The notes under the pieces were generated by a model. It was not told where the DNA came from, did not search any database, and saw only the letters and a program-made list of their open reading frames with translations. DNA of 64,000 bases. It comes from Anastatus disparis (taxonomy: Eukaryota; Arthropoda; Insecta; Hymenoptera; Eupelmidae). Location: NCBI GenBank assembly GCA_017163975.1, contig JAFFSR010000239.1, positions 5,208,001 to 5,272,000 of the forward strand, read 5' to 3'. Both the position numbers and the translations under genes were made by a program. Position 1 is the first letter of the stretch; every line of letters begins with the position of its first letter. Positions 48,171-60,159 of the stretch are shown one piece after another.

Positions 48171-50828
48171 TTTTATATACTATATTCCAAAATTTTTTTT
48201 TGCGGATTTCGAAAGAGGAACATGTCAAAAATATCGTGTGAAAACTTCATAAAGATTGGAGCATTGCAAGTACATTTTCTTAACGCATATTTCTCGAAAT
48301 AATTTTTTTTGTGTTTGTTGATCATTTTTTTCGAAATTACTTGACCTATTTTCACGAAATTTTTACCACATGTTTATCACATATATGGGTATCGTGTAAA
48401 CTGAGATTATAAAAAAATATTAATTTTTTCAATTTATTCGGCAAAAAATCATCAAAAATGATAATTTTTCAAAAATTTTTTATCCGAATGGCCAAAAAGA
48501 TTTGTTAGTTTTGATTAAAAATGAATAATACCAGAATATACGAAAACCGTCCTCATACAGAACCTAAATCTCTTTGATCTTTGTGTTTCAGATAATTCTT
48601 CATTAAAAAACCATCAACACCATAGATCTCATTTTTTTCATATAGCCATGCAAATTTCATCATTACACATAATAACGAAATTTGATAATGAATAAAAATA
48701 TCTATAGATGTATTTGTTACGTAAAATAGAAAATCAAATTTTTTTCACGTACTGAAAGAGTATATTTAAGAGTAAATACAAAAAGAATTACATCAATATT
48801 TAATCATGGAATCATGTAATAAATTCTCAAAAATTTTTTCAATTTACGGTATTTTGCTCTAGGATGAACTCTTAATATATACTAAATTATGACAATAATT
48901 GAAAAAAAAACCAGTTCGTTGCTATAACGCCCTCCTCCATGTAGAGAAAAAAGAATATATAAAGTTTGTCCGAGATGTGTAGAGAGCATAACAAATTTAC
49001 AAGGAGCATCTAAATTATTTTTTTTTCTTTTATATATGTATATATGAGTGCCTAGCATAATAAAAAAGATTACTCATTTTAATTAATGTTAATTACCAAC
49101 ACTTTACTTTTAGGCAAGTTTTATGGTGTTATGTACGTATGTACTTAAAACTCAATTAGCCGATGAACGTTATGTATATGGCGTATTAAGATCAATGGAA
49201 TACAGATAAACTTTAAATGAGAATATTAATAAGGTAGGGGAAGTCTCAGAAGAAAGAAAAAGAAGACAAAAGTGAAGGAAAAAAGAAATTCACTTTCGAA
49301 GTCTCTTTTGCCTGAAGGTTAGAAAATATAATGTAGTGGTATACGTACGGTGGCTGTAATATTGTTATATTAATATTTATCATGAGCTCTTATGATTTTA
49401 AATTGGTCTTTCGTGAGGATAATTTGAATTTATGTTGCAGATGTTTTGAATAAAGAATTAATTTGTTGACAGATTGAATGATTGTTTTCATTAATCTGAT
49501 TAATGATTTGTTATGTATTGAGTTAATGTTTAACGGAGTGTTAAAAAATATTTCTAATATCTGTTTGTTAATATCTTTTGAGAATAGATTTCCGTCAACC
49601 TATTTTTACGTATGTTATGAATTGTGTGATTTTTAAATTTTATTTCAATGACAAATATTAGAGTTTCTAATTTGAATTCCACTACTTAATTATATTTTTA
49701 ATGGTAAAATAATTCTTTTTGAAAGTTTTGCCGTTGGTTTTTTTATTACATTAATCTTTGTCACGATACTTTAAATAAACAAAAGAATTTCAACTTTATA
49801 TGATATTCGCTTTTAAATAAATACTCAAGATAATAACGTGAGAATTCATGTGTTATTGTTTAAGTCATTTTAAGTTAAAATTTTAGGAAAGTTATTCCAA
49901 CAATTATTTTTTAAGAATTATCTTTTAGAAAAGATATCAAATTATTATAATCATTTATAACAGTTAAAAAAATCTATTTAAAAAAAGCATAAATTCAAGA
50001 TTTTTAAATATTGAAATATAAAAATAAAAGTTTCGTGTAAAAATTAAAGAATCAAACAATTTTAATGCACAAATTAACAATATTATATTTTTATAACAGC
50101 TATTTACAGTAAATATTTATAATAATAATATACAATTAATTTATAACTCTATCATGTAAAAATATTGGCACAATCACGCAGTCCTATTTGATTATTCAGA
50201 ATCCTAGAAATATTTATTTTTAGCGAATAAATATTTCTATTTCTTCAGTACAAAAATTTTATAAACTTAAATTATCTTCATTTTTTATATTATTTTTCGA
50301 TTAACATTTTTTTTCAAGTAACTGAGTTTAATTTAACTATATAATCAGTCCTCTTTGAAATGTTAAGGTAGCATTTCATGAAAATATAAGATTTGTTTGA
50401 ACATAAAACTATTAAAAAGATAACTTCCATACAATACTTCCATAATTATCGATGATATAAAATATTTTGACATCGTTGCTCGTTAATTAGTACAGTAGAT
50501 ATAAAAACCTTCAATAAACCAGTACATATCTTAGTTAAATTGATAATATTTATCAATTTTACAAAATCAATATTTATGAAAAAAAATTGATTCGATTACT
50601 AATGATAATTAGTAATTTTATACGTTCATTAAGTATTGCTCCGATTTACCATCGCTAGTTTCCTGCTTCTTTTTCTTTCTATACATTCAATCCGAGCTTC
50701 CGGAATCAAGAATCAACTTTTTCTCATTGAACTTTTTTTTCTATTTCGATTTGTCTAGTTTCGATTTCTTCGGTTAAGATCAACTTAATAAAGTGTTAAT
50801 GACCTTTTTGTTTTTTTTTTATATTCAT
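48171..50828. other. Intergenic, no gene seen
   Basis: Poly-A/T rich with a stretch at about 48190-48600 that resembles a decayed repeat (runs of ATTTTTT with AAATTTTTACC), but no boundaries could be fixed. Confidence 0.4.
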
Positions 50829-53800
50829 TTAACGATGCCAGCCGTGACTTTTGTGACGATGAAAAACGTGTTTATAAATCGGCACCTCGACTGGATATGG
50901 TTTTTCCACTGGTACTGGTATTTGTTTTTCAATATGTATCGGTACGAGCTTTTCTATGGGCACTGGTATTATCTTTTCAATCGGAAATGGTATCTTCTTC
51001 TCTACAATTGTCGCTATTGTTTTGATCACAGGTATTGGCACTGGATGTGCCACAGGTACGTGGACTGGATATGGCTGTGGTACACCGATTGCTGTCACGT
51101 GCGTTACTGGAATTCCAATTGGTTGGGCTAATGGTATGCCTGTAAAAACGATGGTTAATGGTTACTGATTTTGAATATTAATCAAATGAACCGATAATGT
51201 TTTGTAATTAATTTTTTTTGACTTTATTTCCATAATTAACTTACTGTAATTAATGAAAATTTAAAATTGAAAAGGTTATTTGATAAATAACTATTTAATT
51301 TTTTTTTTTTACAAGAAAATTATTTTATATTTTAAGTTGTTCTATCCTTAATGTTTGTAGCTAAATAAGAACGTCAAATAAATTACACATTGACAATTTT
51401 AAAATATTTATGCTTTCATTTGTATTAAATTTTAAATGTACATTTAACTAAATATTCACAAAAATAGTTTATCTCGATACAAATATATTATGTTTGAGTA
51501 TTTAACACATATATTAATTACTATATCATTCATTTAATAAAAAAATGTTTTTAATAAAATAATATCGGATTTAATAGACATGCATAACGTACATTATTTA
51601 AGTCACTTTTACTATTCAATCATTGTTCTATATATAACTTTCCGCTCAATTATTCTTGCAACTCATTTAACCTCAACACCGTTTAAAAGCTTTTTCACAA
51701 CTATATCTTTTATCTATTTTTTTGCCATATTAGTGCAATCATTTAAAAACTTTCGCGACCGAAATTGATGTTTCTCATCGTTTATCTTTTACATTCGTGT
51801 TTCTCTATATTTCGATGGTCGCGGGAAAGAAGGTGTCATTTCATTTTTGGTTGTAGAAAGGTTTCATTTTAATTTTGGTTGAAGAAAGATGTCATTTCAT
51901 TCAGAGTTGAAGAAGAGTGTCATTTCATTTTCGGTTAAAAAGAGGTTTGTGTTTCTCAATTTATATATTTAATTCATTTATTTAATTTATTATAATTTTG
52001 TAATTAATTTTTTTGGGGGTCTACTATATGATTAAATGAAAAAAATTTTTTTTTGACATAACACTTTTCTTTAAATTAAAATGAAACGAAAGCCCTTTTT
52101 TAACCCACAATAAAATGACACCTTTCTTGAACCAAAATTGAAATAACACCTCTCTATAACCAAAAATGAAATGACACCTTCTTCCCCGCGACCGTCCATT
52201 ATGTTATTATGTAATTTTTTTATGTTATACTTACTGTTTATATTTATATTATAATTACAATATATATTTTATTTATTTTAATCCTTATCAATCAATAATA
52301 ATCAAACATTTTTTTATTTTTTCAATGTTCACTAATAAAAATCATGGAAACTAAATGTATGAAAAAAATAAATAAAAACAATATTTCTTCTATCGCATTC
52401 TTTAAAAAAATCTTATTACTTAAAATGAAATAACAAAAACTCACCAATATGTTTATAAACTGGTATAGCAATAGGCTTTGAAACTTCAATATGCTCGCCT
52501 ATAGGTATAGCATGAGTATGATGATGATGATGCTGATGATGTTGATTCCATCCGCCGGTGTCTATGCTAATATGACCGCCGTCATGCCAACCGCTATTTG
52601 TACCGAGCGATCCTAATGCACTGAAATCCTGTGTATTAGCCCCGTAAGACAATTGATTATTGTTGTTGTAATTGCTTATGCCATTTGATGCGAAGGATTG
52701 CCTGCGAAGGATTTATAAACTGAGAGATAATTAATAGGAAGTGTATAATATATGTTGTATGTAGTTATTTTATAAAAAAATTTTATGCTTTTTTTCTTAA
52801 ACTATAAATACAAATTAAAAGTTTTTTTATATTAAATAAATTTAAGTAACTAGCACGATGAAATGTACAATAAGTGAATAATGTATATATGTGATAAAAT
52901 TAACGATGAAAATATTTGTATAAAATAAGAAATCATCAACTTTTTTCATTCTTTTATACTTTGCTTATAAAAGACTTTTTTTTTAAAATCGTTTATTATC
53001 GATTCGTTTACAAGTACGATTTACTGACAAAAACTCAAGAATAGTAAAACCATAAAACGAATTTTTACAACAATATATTTCTTATAATAAAATAATTTCT
53101 CATAAAATTATCTCGTAAAAAAATTAATTAGAAATGCATTTTTATTTGTTAATAGAATCGATATAAAAAAAAATTTAGAGCTAAAAAACTTCTTTAGATC
53201 TTTTGTTACTTACTGCCATCCTCCAGTATCCAAACCAGTTGCATAATCGGCTAATATGCATTTTGTAAGTAAAAACGTAAGGATTACCTAAAAAATAATA
53301 GTATTCTTGAGCAAAAGTTAATATTCACTAAATATGATAAATTATAAAATATTGTTTTTGTGAATCAATATTAGTTTCTATAATAATAACAATTAGAATA
53401 TTAAAATTCTAATGGTAGTTAATCATATTTTCTTTAGAATCATCAACAAATTCTTAAACTTTTTTAAAGTTAATGTTTTAAAATTGAAATGGCTAGTCCA
53501 ATCAATTCAATTTGTTATACTATCATCTTTTATATACCATATACTATTGAATCAAGAATTAAAAAATAAATAATTGTAATTTAAATAACAAGTTTATGAC
53601 ATAATACAACAAACAAAGTTTTTTAAGTTTCCTATCAAAAATAAAATATCATTGCTAATTCTAACTAATAATGACAATAGTCTAAATGTTAAAAACTCGA
53701 AGAATGGAAAATTATCAATAATAAAATGAACGAATGAATGATAAACTAATCATAAAATCCTCGAAAGCCATTAAATCCCTTAACAATATATCCTATCAAA

Positions 53801-53845
53801 ATCGTCCTCAAAATCATAGCCTCCTATACTTACGCTCAATAACAT
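50829..53845 (-). CDS. Secreted Val-Pro repeat cuticle-type protein (Vajk-like), 217 residues
   Basis: Four exons: 53845-53834 (MLLS, donor GTAAGT), 53287-53214, 52701-52445, and 51139-50829 ending TAA, with phases 0, 2 and 1. The signal peptide is [17 protein letters not shown]. Residues about 18-85 are Gly/Asn/Ser/Gln rich ([35 protein letters not shown]). A His run (HQHHHHHTH) follows, then Val-Pro repeats: [73 protein letters not shown] and [18 protein letters not shown], ending SHGWHR. It is paralogous to 44111-46099 through the repeat half, with an extra intron in the N-half. The last intron (51140-52444) carries a foldback element. Probably a cuticle structural protein. Confidence 0.9.
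51817..52193. mobile_element. Foldback element with subterminal tandem repeats
   Basis: The ends are inverted: GGTCGCGGGAAAGAAGGTGT on the left and, reverse-complemented, GGTCGCGGGGAAGAAGGTGT on the right. Inward from the left end are four units of about 28-30 bases built on TGTCATTTCATTTTTGGTTG. Inward from the right end are three units in the opposite orientation (ACCAAAAATGAAATGACACC on the plus strand). The centre is plain AT-rich. No coding capacity. It lies in the last intron of the 50829-53845 gene, and the GC-rich tips stand out from the surroundings. Confidence 0.85.
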
Positions 53846-53932
53846 TTTACAACACGATGAGCTAAAAGCAGAACGATCAAATCGTCCTAACAGACAAACG
53901 GGTACTAAAGCGTAGCCTAAAGCTACCGGTAA

Positions 53933-53941
53933 CTTTTTATA
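53933..53941 (-). promoter_or_regulatory. TATA box of the 50829-53845 gene
   Basis: TATAAAAAG on the minus strand, 96 bases before ATG 53845. A second TATATA-type run lies about 25 bases further upstream. Confidence 0.5.
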
Positions 53942-53944
53942 GGT

Positions 53945-56900
53945 ACACAACCCACCAGCTATATAAATATATATACATATATACGTATGTATACAACACG
54001 TGTAAACTTCTTCTCCCCCACCCATATGTAATCATATAACTTTTGAGACGAGTTTGTGATTGATCCGTATCAGGAAAATCCGGATGACCGTATAAACGTA
54101 TATAGAATTCAAACTGTAACTCATAAAAGAGAGGGCAAGTTTATATACGTTATATATCCATACTAAATGTTTCGGGGATGATATTCAGATTTCAAACTTT
54201 ATAAAAAATAACATTTGATAAAACAAATAGGAGGGACGATTTAAATAATCTTTTATAACAATCGATTAAAGCTCATATCTAAACGATTTTTCAGTGTACT
54301 ACAATGTTTACTTTTAACTCGATAAAGTAGGAAACGATTGACGGTTTTAGTTTTTTAAGGACCGGTTGTACTAGTTTTATAAAGCAATTTAAACTTCCTT
54401 GATTTTTGTACATGTCGATTTGTTATATGGCTAGGGTTTCATAGGATATATACATCAACGGGTAACGATACAAAAGAGGGAAAACGTTTATAAGCTTGAT
54501 TTACTGCAATTACATTGAACTATTGAAGCGATTGTGATTTAGAGGACGACGCCTTTAAGATTTTATACACGGAAGAGATGGCTTTTTGATTAAAATCTTT
54601 TTCTTCGTCGTTAAGGTTTTCTTTCGGTAAACTTTAATGAAAAAGTCTTTTATTTAATGGTATTTTCTTCGATAGTCCACTTTTTTTTTAAATTTATGAT
54701 CGTTGCAGAATTCGTTTCTGCACTGTAATTATGTAATTATGGAATGTTCTTTTAAGTTTCCGAAAAAATATAATAATAGTTTTCGAGATTACGTTTAAGA
54801 TTTTCTAAAATGATCAAAGAAACTTATTCGGAGTGGAAAAAAGATAAAAATATTATAAATTACATCTCATAAATGGAATTATAAAATTTATTAAATAAAT
54901 TATCGAATTATTTATAATAAATAAAGATATTAAGTAAATGAAAGTTGAAAGTATAATTTTATTAAGGTAGCTAGAATGTTTAAAATCTATTTGATATCTT
55001 ACAAAAATTATCCTTTTTGTAATGCATATAACTTTTAGAATAAATTTTTATAATTTGTAACTATAATTGTAACTCTAACTACGTTTCATTAATTAAAATA
55101 TTTACACCTAATTTATGCTTGTTAAATTTCTAATCAATTTTCCTCAATTATTTGAATATTGTTTTTATTTAATCGATGACGTAGCACTTTTTGGGTAATT
55201 TAAATTTGTAACAAAAATAAATAATAAAATATATAATTAATAAAAAAAATTCTAATTTTGAACAAATTATAATCAGAAAATCTTTGAATTTCTTTTTGAT
55301 AATCTCATGTTTTTTTAAATTTTATAAATTTTTTTAAAAATTTATAAAATTTTGCAAATTGAACCTTTTTTAATATTTTTAATTGAATTTTCACCTCAAT
55401 TTTGAACAAGAAAGTCTGTCTAGTCACCTTAATCTTACGTTTACACTTTCTAATAAAAAGAACAAAAATTTGATAAAAATAAAAAAAAACCATTCTGTAA
55501 TACTGTTACTAATATGGTCGTCCCTTAAATAATAAAAAATAAAGCATATCCTGTCGTAATTAAAGTCATTCTTCAGATACCCATAAAAGACTATCTCACA
55601 AAAATTTTTAATGGATAGCAAAAAACCTTTTACTTCTACCGTTCAGTATTTAACTCATCCCGTAAAAGTAATCTCTGTAAGAGGCTACTACTTTCGCTTT
55701 CCATATGAGCTAATTGAAAGATTAATAATAGAAAAGTTATGTCATATGGAATCGCTGTGAAATTTTTTTCAAATTTAGAGTGTATTAAAAAATTTTAATG
55801 TTTTACTTTTATCTTTTTTTTATATTTTGAATAAACAGTTTTAAGCAATATCGTTTATTAATTTTTTATTTGTTTGATCGTTTTGTATTATTTAAAAATA
55901 ATGATTGACTTAAACAGAAATCATTCGATGACAAAAAACTATTTCATCTAAGAATAAACAGTATATAACGTTGAAAGTGTTCAGCAAACAATTAAATTTG
56001 TAATCAAGCTTATATTGTCAGAAATACTAAATAATCAATCTGATTATCTGAATTATAAATTTTGCAATGAGAAATAGAAATCGGGAAATAAAATAGATTT
56101 CTCATCAATTTTAATTAAAAATATACAAAATTTCGTACGCTAAGATATGTATGTACCAATTACATTGTCGTATAACCAGGTGTTGATTAGATGGTAGCTT
56201 TTCGATAATGCAAATCTAATCGCTTTTCGAGGGCTTTAAATTATTGATCGTTAAGTGATTTATGCTTCGTAGCTTTGTAGGTACAATGTAAATCCAATAA
56301 ATGTAAGCATTAAATCCATAAACACTTTCAATTTTGGATGTTACAAATTTAAATATTTATGTACTTTTTACTTATTTATTACATTATGGGTTTCAATACG
56401 ATTAATAGAAATTAATTAAAAATGATTTGTTTATAAAGTCGATTTTGCTAAAATGTTACATTGATTATACGTAATCACCTATATTAAATAATAAAAGTAT
56501 GAATTATTCCAGATAAATTTTAGATTAGTTATTGATAAGTAAATAAAAATTATCAACAATTTTCCATAATTTTAATAATAAATCTAAATCAATTGTAATC
56601 CATTATGCAATAATCTTCTCGACCGTTATAGATTTAATATTCCTCTTTACCCAGACGTTAATAAATTGCGCTATTGAAATAACAAGCATTAAGCGAGATG
56701 TCTTCGATTTTATGATTAAAATCAAAGATTTCCCCGGAGTCCATAAACCATTAATAATGACTCTATTCAACTGCAGATATTAACGACAATTTTAATTCAT
56801 CTTCTCTTTTATTATACTTAATTTTTTATTTATATTCAAAGTAAAACGTCCATTGTTTATATTGCGGCAAAAGAAAGGTATAGATCAACATAAAAATCAA

Positions 56901-57922
56901 TGTTAAAATAAAGGAAAAAAAGGAGATTATATTTAGCTCTCAAAATTGGATCGTCATGGAAGATATACAGAGAAGTTAAGTGAAAGGTTTCCGGTTTTCG
57001 CTATTATATTATTTCTACTCTTTTTCTTTGCACTTGATATACCTATTTAAAGTTGGTATTATAACTGTACACTGACCTTACCATACATATATATACAGTT
57101 TTCTTATAAAATGAAGATGTAAATTGATAGATGCAACAAATTTAACACTTTCACTATTATACTATACGTTTATACTTTTTTTTTCTTTTCTCTTTCTAAC
57201 GCGGAAACAATAATCTCATTGTGTTTTTAGTATATACGTTTAGTTTTTTATATTCTCTTCTTTATCCTCTGAATCCTGTATATTAGTTTTATTGTGTTGT
57301 TAGTGTTGGTCAGTGGGTTGGAAAACGCACTTACAAAAGATTCGAATCGTGATCCTTATCATAGTTAGTGCAATAGTATGTGACGCTTCATCGAACAATA
57401 GAAATCTATGACAATTCAATTGTGAATATGCGGACATTTTAGATGCCATTGAAGCGAAACGATGTTTTTTTTATTGTTATCCATACGGTTTTTTACAGTA
57501 TTGATTTAGATCCAATTAATTTGAAATGGTTAAGGTGTGATCAGTAAAATGCGAAAATATTTTTATGCTTAAAAACATGTTGATGTAACATAGTTATTAA
57601 AAATTAAATCTTGTATAAATTTGTAGTGTGCATATTAAATGGATTGAAAAAACAATTGATTAATTTTATTGTATTTATTTTTAATGAAAACTTATAATAC
57701 ATAGTTCACAAATTGTACTTTTACATGTTTGATTACACATTTTATTTTAAAAACTAAACGCATTACAAATACTTAAAAATTTTAGTATGGTTGTACATTT
57801 TTTTTATAAGTATACATTATAAAGTACCAGCACCGAGAAATAATTTAACTATTTAAAATTGGATAATTTGTATTTCGATTGGTAATTTACATCCTTATTT
57901 ATTCGAGATTCAGTGATAAACG
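53945..57922. other. 4 kb intergenic region, no gene seen
   Basis: AT-rich. An AAATTTTATAAATTTTT palindrome lies near 55316-55353. No chaining exons, RNA genes or bounded elements were found. Confidence 0.45.
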
Positions 57923-60098
57923 TTAACCCCATGGATGATGAACAGCCACTGGTTTTGCCACGGCATTGTTATGTAATGCGTGCGAGATTACATTTTCCTT
58001 TGCCGCAACTAAATCCCTTGCCTGAAAATAAAAGTAATTTTTAATTTGTAATTTATAAATGTAAAATTATAAATTATAAAATTATATAAAAATTTATGCT
58101 ATTTTTTCAGTTAACCCTCTAAGGATTTATAGTCTATCATCTTTTTTAAATTATTCAAATATTTATTTTTTGGTATATTTTTATATGACATCAACTTATG
58201 ATTCAAAATATTAATACTTGTATCGATTGATACGTAAAATATTACTTTTAAAAAAGCAATCAAAAAATCAGAACTTACCCTAGCTTCGCGTTCACTTTGG
58301 GATATCTGCTTATCGACGTCTTGTTTTCTAAGTTCAGCAGCGGTATCAGCAGCATTACGTTGAATAGCTGCGGCCGCAGCTGTTTCACGAGCTGCTGCAA
58401 CTCTTTGTGCAGCTGCGACAGCATCCTTGAGCGTAGCAAGTCGCTGTTGTAAGGCTACCAATTGCTTCGCTGAAACTCGAGCTTCCGCTTCAGCGTGGGC
58501 TGCTATTTCCTCGTGTCTGATATACATTTTAAGAAAATAACTTTACATTTAATAGTAATATAATAAGAATTAAATTTCAAAGAATTTTAAGTGATTTAGA
58601 CTTGTGACAGAAACAAATACGATTATTTTTTATAATTTTTTAATAAAATTTCATATTTGATAGAGAAAGCTAATGTAAAAAAGAGAATTCATAAAGAATT
58701 CTTATCCGAATAAAAGTTACATTTAAAATATTGAATAATACAACCATAATGCTTAATATATCATATGATAAGTTGATAACATTTTATATTTATTAAACAA
58801 AATTTACAGCTAAAAGAAGAAACTTTGCAAAGATAACTTGCAACTGAAATATAAAAAAAGCCATTTTACTTGTCCATCGTTTAGTCAAGATAATATTAAG
58901 TAGTTTGTAAAATTAACTATTTCTGTATAATATTTTTGTTAAATTAAAAAAAATTGAAAATAATAATACCTATGAGCAGCTTCTCGAGCAGCGGATTCTT
59001 TAGCTAAGGCAATTCTTTGTTGTACAATTGCAGCTTGCTTAGCTTCATCGACTCTTTGCTGAGCTAAATGGACATGGTGATTTGCTTCCTTAGCATATTG
59101 GACAGCACGTAAAACTTCGGGAGAATATGCTATGCTTGGTGTACTTGGTCGTGGATCATGCAGAGCCTGTGAGAAAATTTATTTTCATTGAAGTGTTAAT
59201 TAATTAAATATATTTATTTACTTTCTTGAACATTTTTATCTATTTTGAGATAACAATAATTATCTTTTTGTTTAAAATTTAATATGAGATCTAATTAAAT
59301 TATACTAACAAGGCAACTTCTTTGAATTTTTAAATTTTACTTTAGAATTTTTGGAAATATTTTTATAAAGTGAAATAATCGCAAAAACAACTTAATTTCT
59401 TACCTGCAGAGCTAAATTATGTGTGGCTTGTAATTGTACTTGTCCTAAAGCAATATCAGACGATCCAACGGGGTCCCATACAGAAGATGAAAAACCTGAT
59501 GGATTCCATATTGGAGCAACAAAACCAGGTAAACCATTGAACGGATCAAAATTTAAATTATTTTGACCAAAGTTTCCGACACCCCTTTTTTCTTTTTTAC
59601 TGACCGATGCATTTGTACTTCCAGCCGCGATAAACGCTACCACAATTGTTAACTTTATACAAAAAAATTTGTTTTCAATTAATATATAATTGAGTAAATC
59701 ACCTACTTGTACCTACTTGAAAGCAAATTTCAAGTAGGTACATCAAAAACTTTAAATAAACATGTAATCAAAACATAAATTCTTGTATGTTACTGTACAT
59801 AAAAAGTACATGAATTTTTGTGTACTTTGATGTTACTGTGCATAAAAATACATGAACTATGAATTGAATCTTATATGCACATGTTAGCTAATTTACTTAT
59901 TCATTAAATTTCGTTTTCATAAAAATTTTTTGATGTACCTGTTTGAAATTTGCTTTCACTACGTGCCAGATTTCATACATTGTTAAATATTTCAAGATAG
60001 AAATAGTTAACAAGGTATGAAATTATTTAAAAAACTTTGAAATAATTATAAAAGTAAATATTTTAATAATATTTTCTTACACAAAGAAAAGCCTTCAT
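57923..60098 (-). CDS. Secreted Ala-rich helical protein, 266 residues
   Basis: Five exons: 60098-60081 (MKAFLC, donor GTAAGA), 59652-59404, 59166-58970, 58516-58279, and 58021-57923 ending TAA; all phases agree. The signal peptide is MKAFLCLTIVVAFIAAGSTNA. Residues about 22-89 are Asn/Gly/Phe/Pro rich (NFGQNNLNFDPFNGLPGF, WNPSGFSSSVWDPVGSSD). Residues about 105-245 are an Ala/Gln/Glu/Arg-rich, heptad-like helix (AQQRVDEAKQAAIVQQRIA, AEAEARVSAKQLVALQQRLA, AAARETAAAAAIQRNAADTA), likely coiled coil. It ends AVHHPWG. There is no Val-Pro repeat. Composition suggests an extracellular fibrous or cuticle protein; insect DUF745-type or silk-like coiled coils are possible comparisons, not assignments. 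The first acceptor (TATAAAG) is weak, while the reading phase and signal peptide support it. Confidence 0.88.
59719..59957. mobile_element. MITE with about 31-base inverted ends
   Basis: The left end is GAAAGCAAATTTCAAGTAGG then TACATCAAAAA. The reverse complement of the right end is GAAAGCAAATTTCAAACAGG then TACATCAAAAA. Between them, TGTTACTGT(A/G)CATAAAAA followed by TACATGAA occurs twice in tandem. No coding capacity and no certain target duplication. It lies in the first intron of the Ala-rich gene. Confidence 0.75.
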
Positions 60099-60126
60099 GT
60101 TGTTTGTTCCGCGGCAAGAAAAACTG

Positions 60127-60159
60127 TGACTGTCGAAAATTTGGAAAACCTTTTATATA
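60127..60159 (-). promoter_or_regulatory. TATA box and initiator of the Ala-rich gene
   Basis: TATATAAAAGG at 60159-60149 with ACAGTC about 28 bases on, then ATG 60098. The 5' UTR would be only about 33 bases. Confidence 0.6.
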
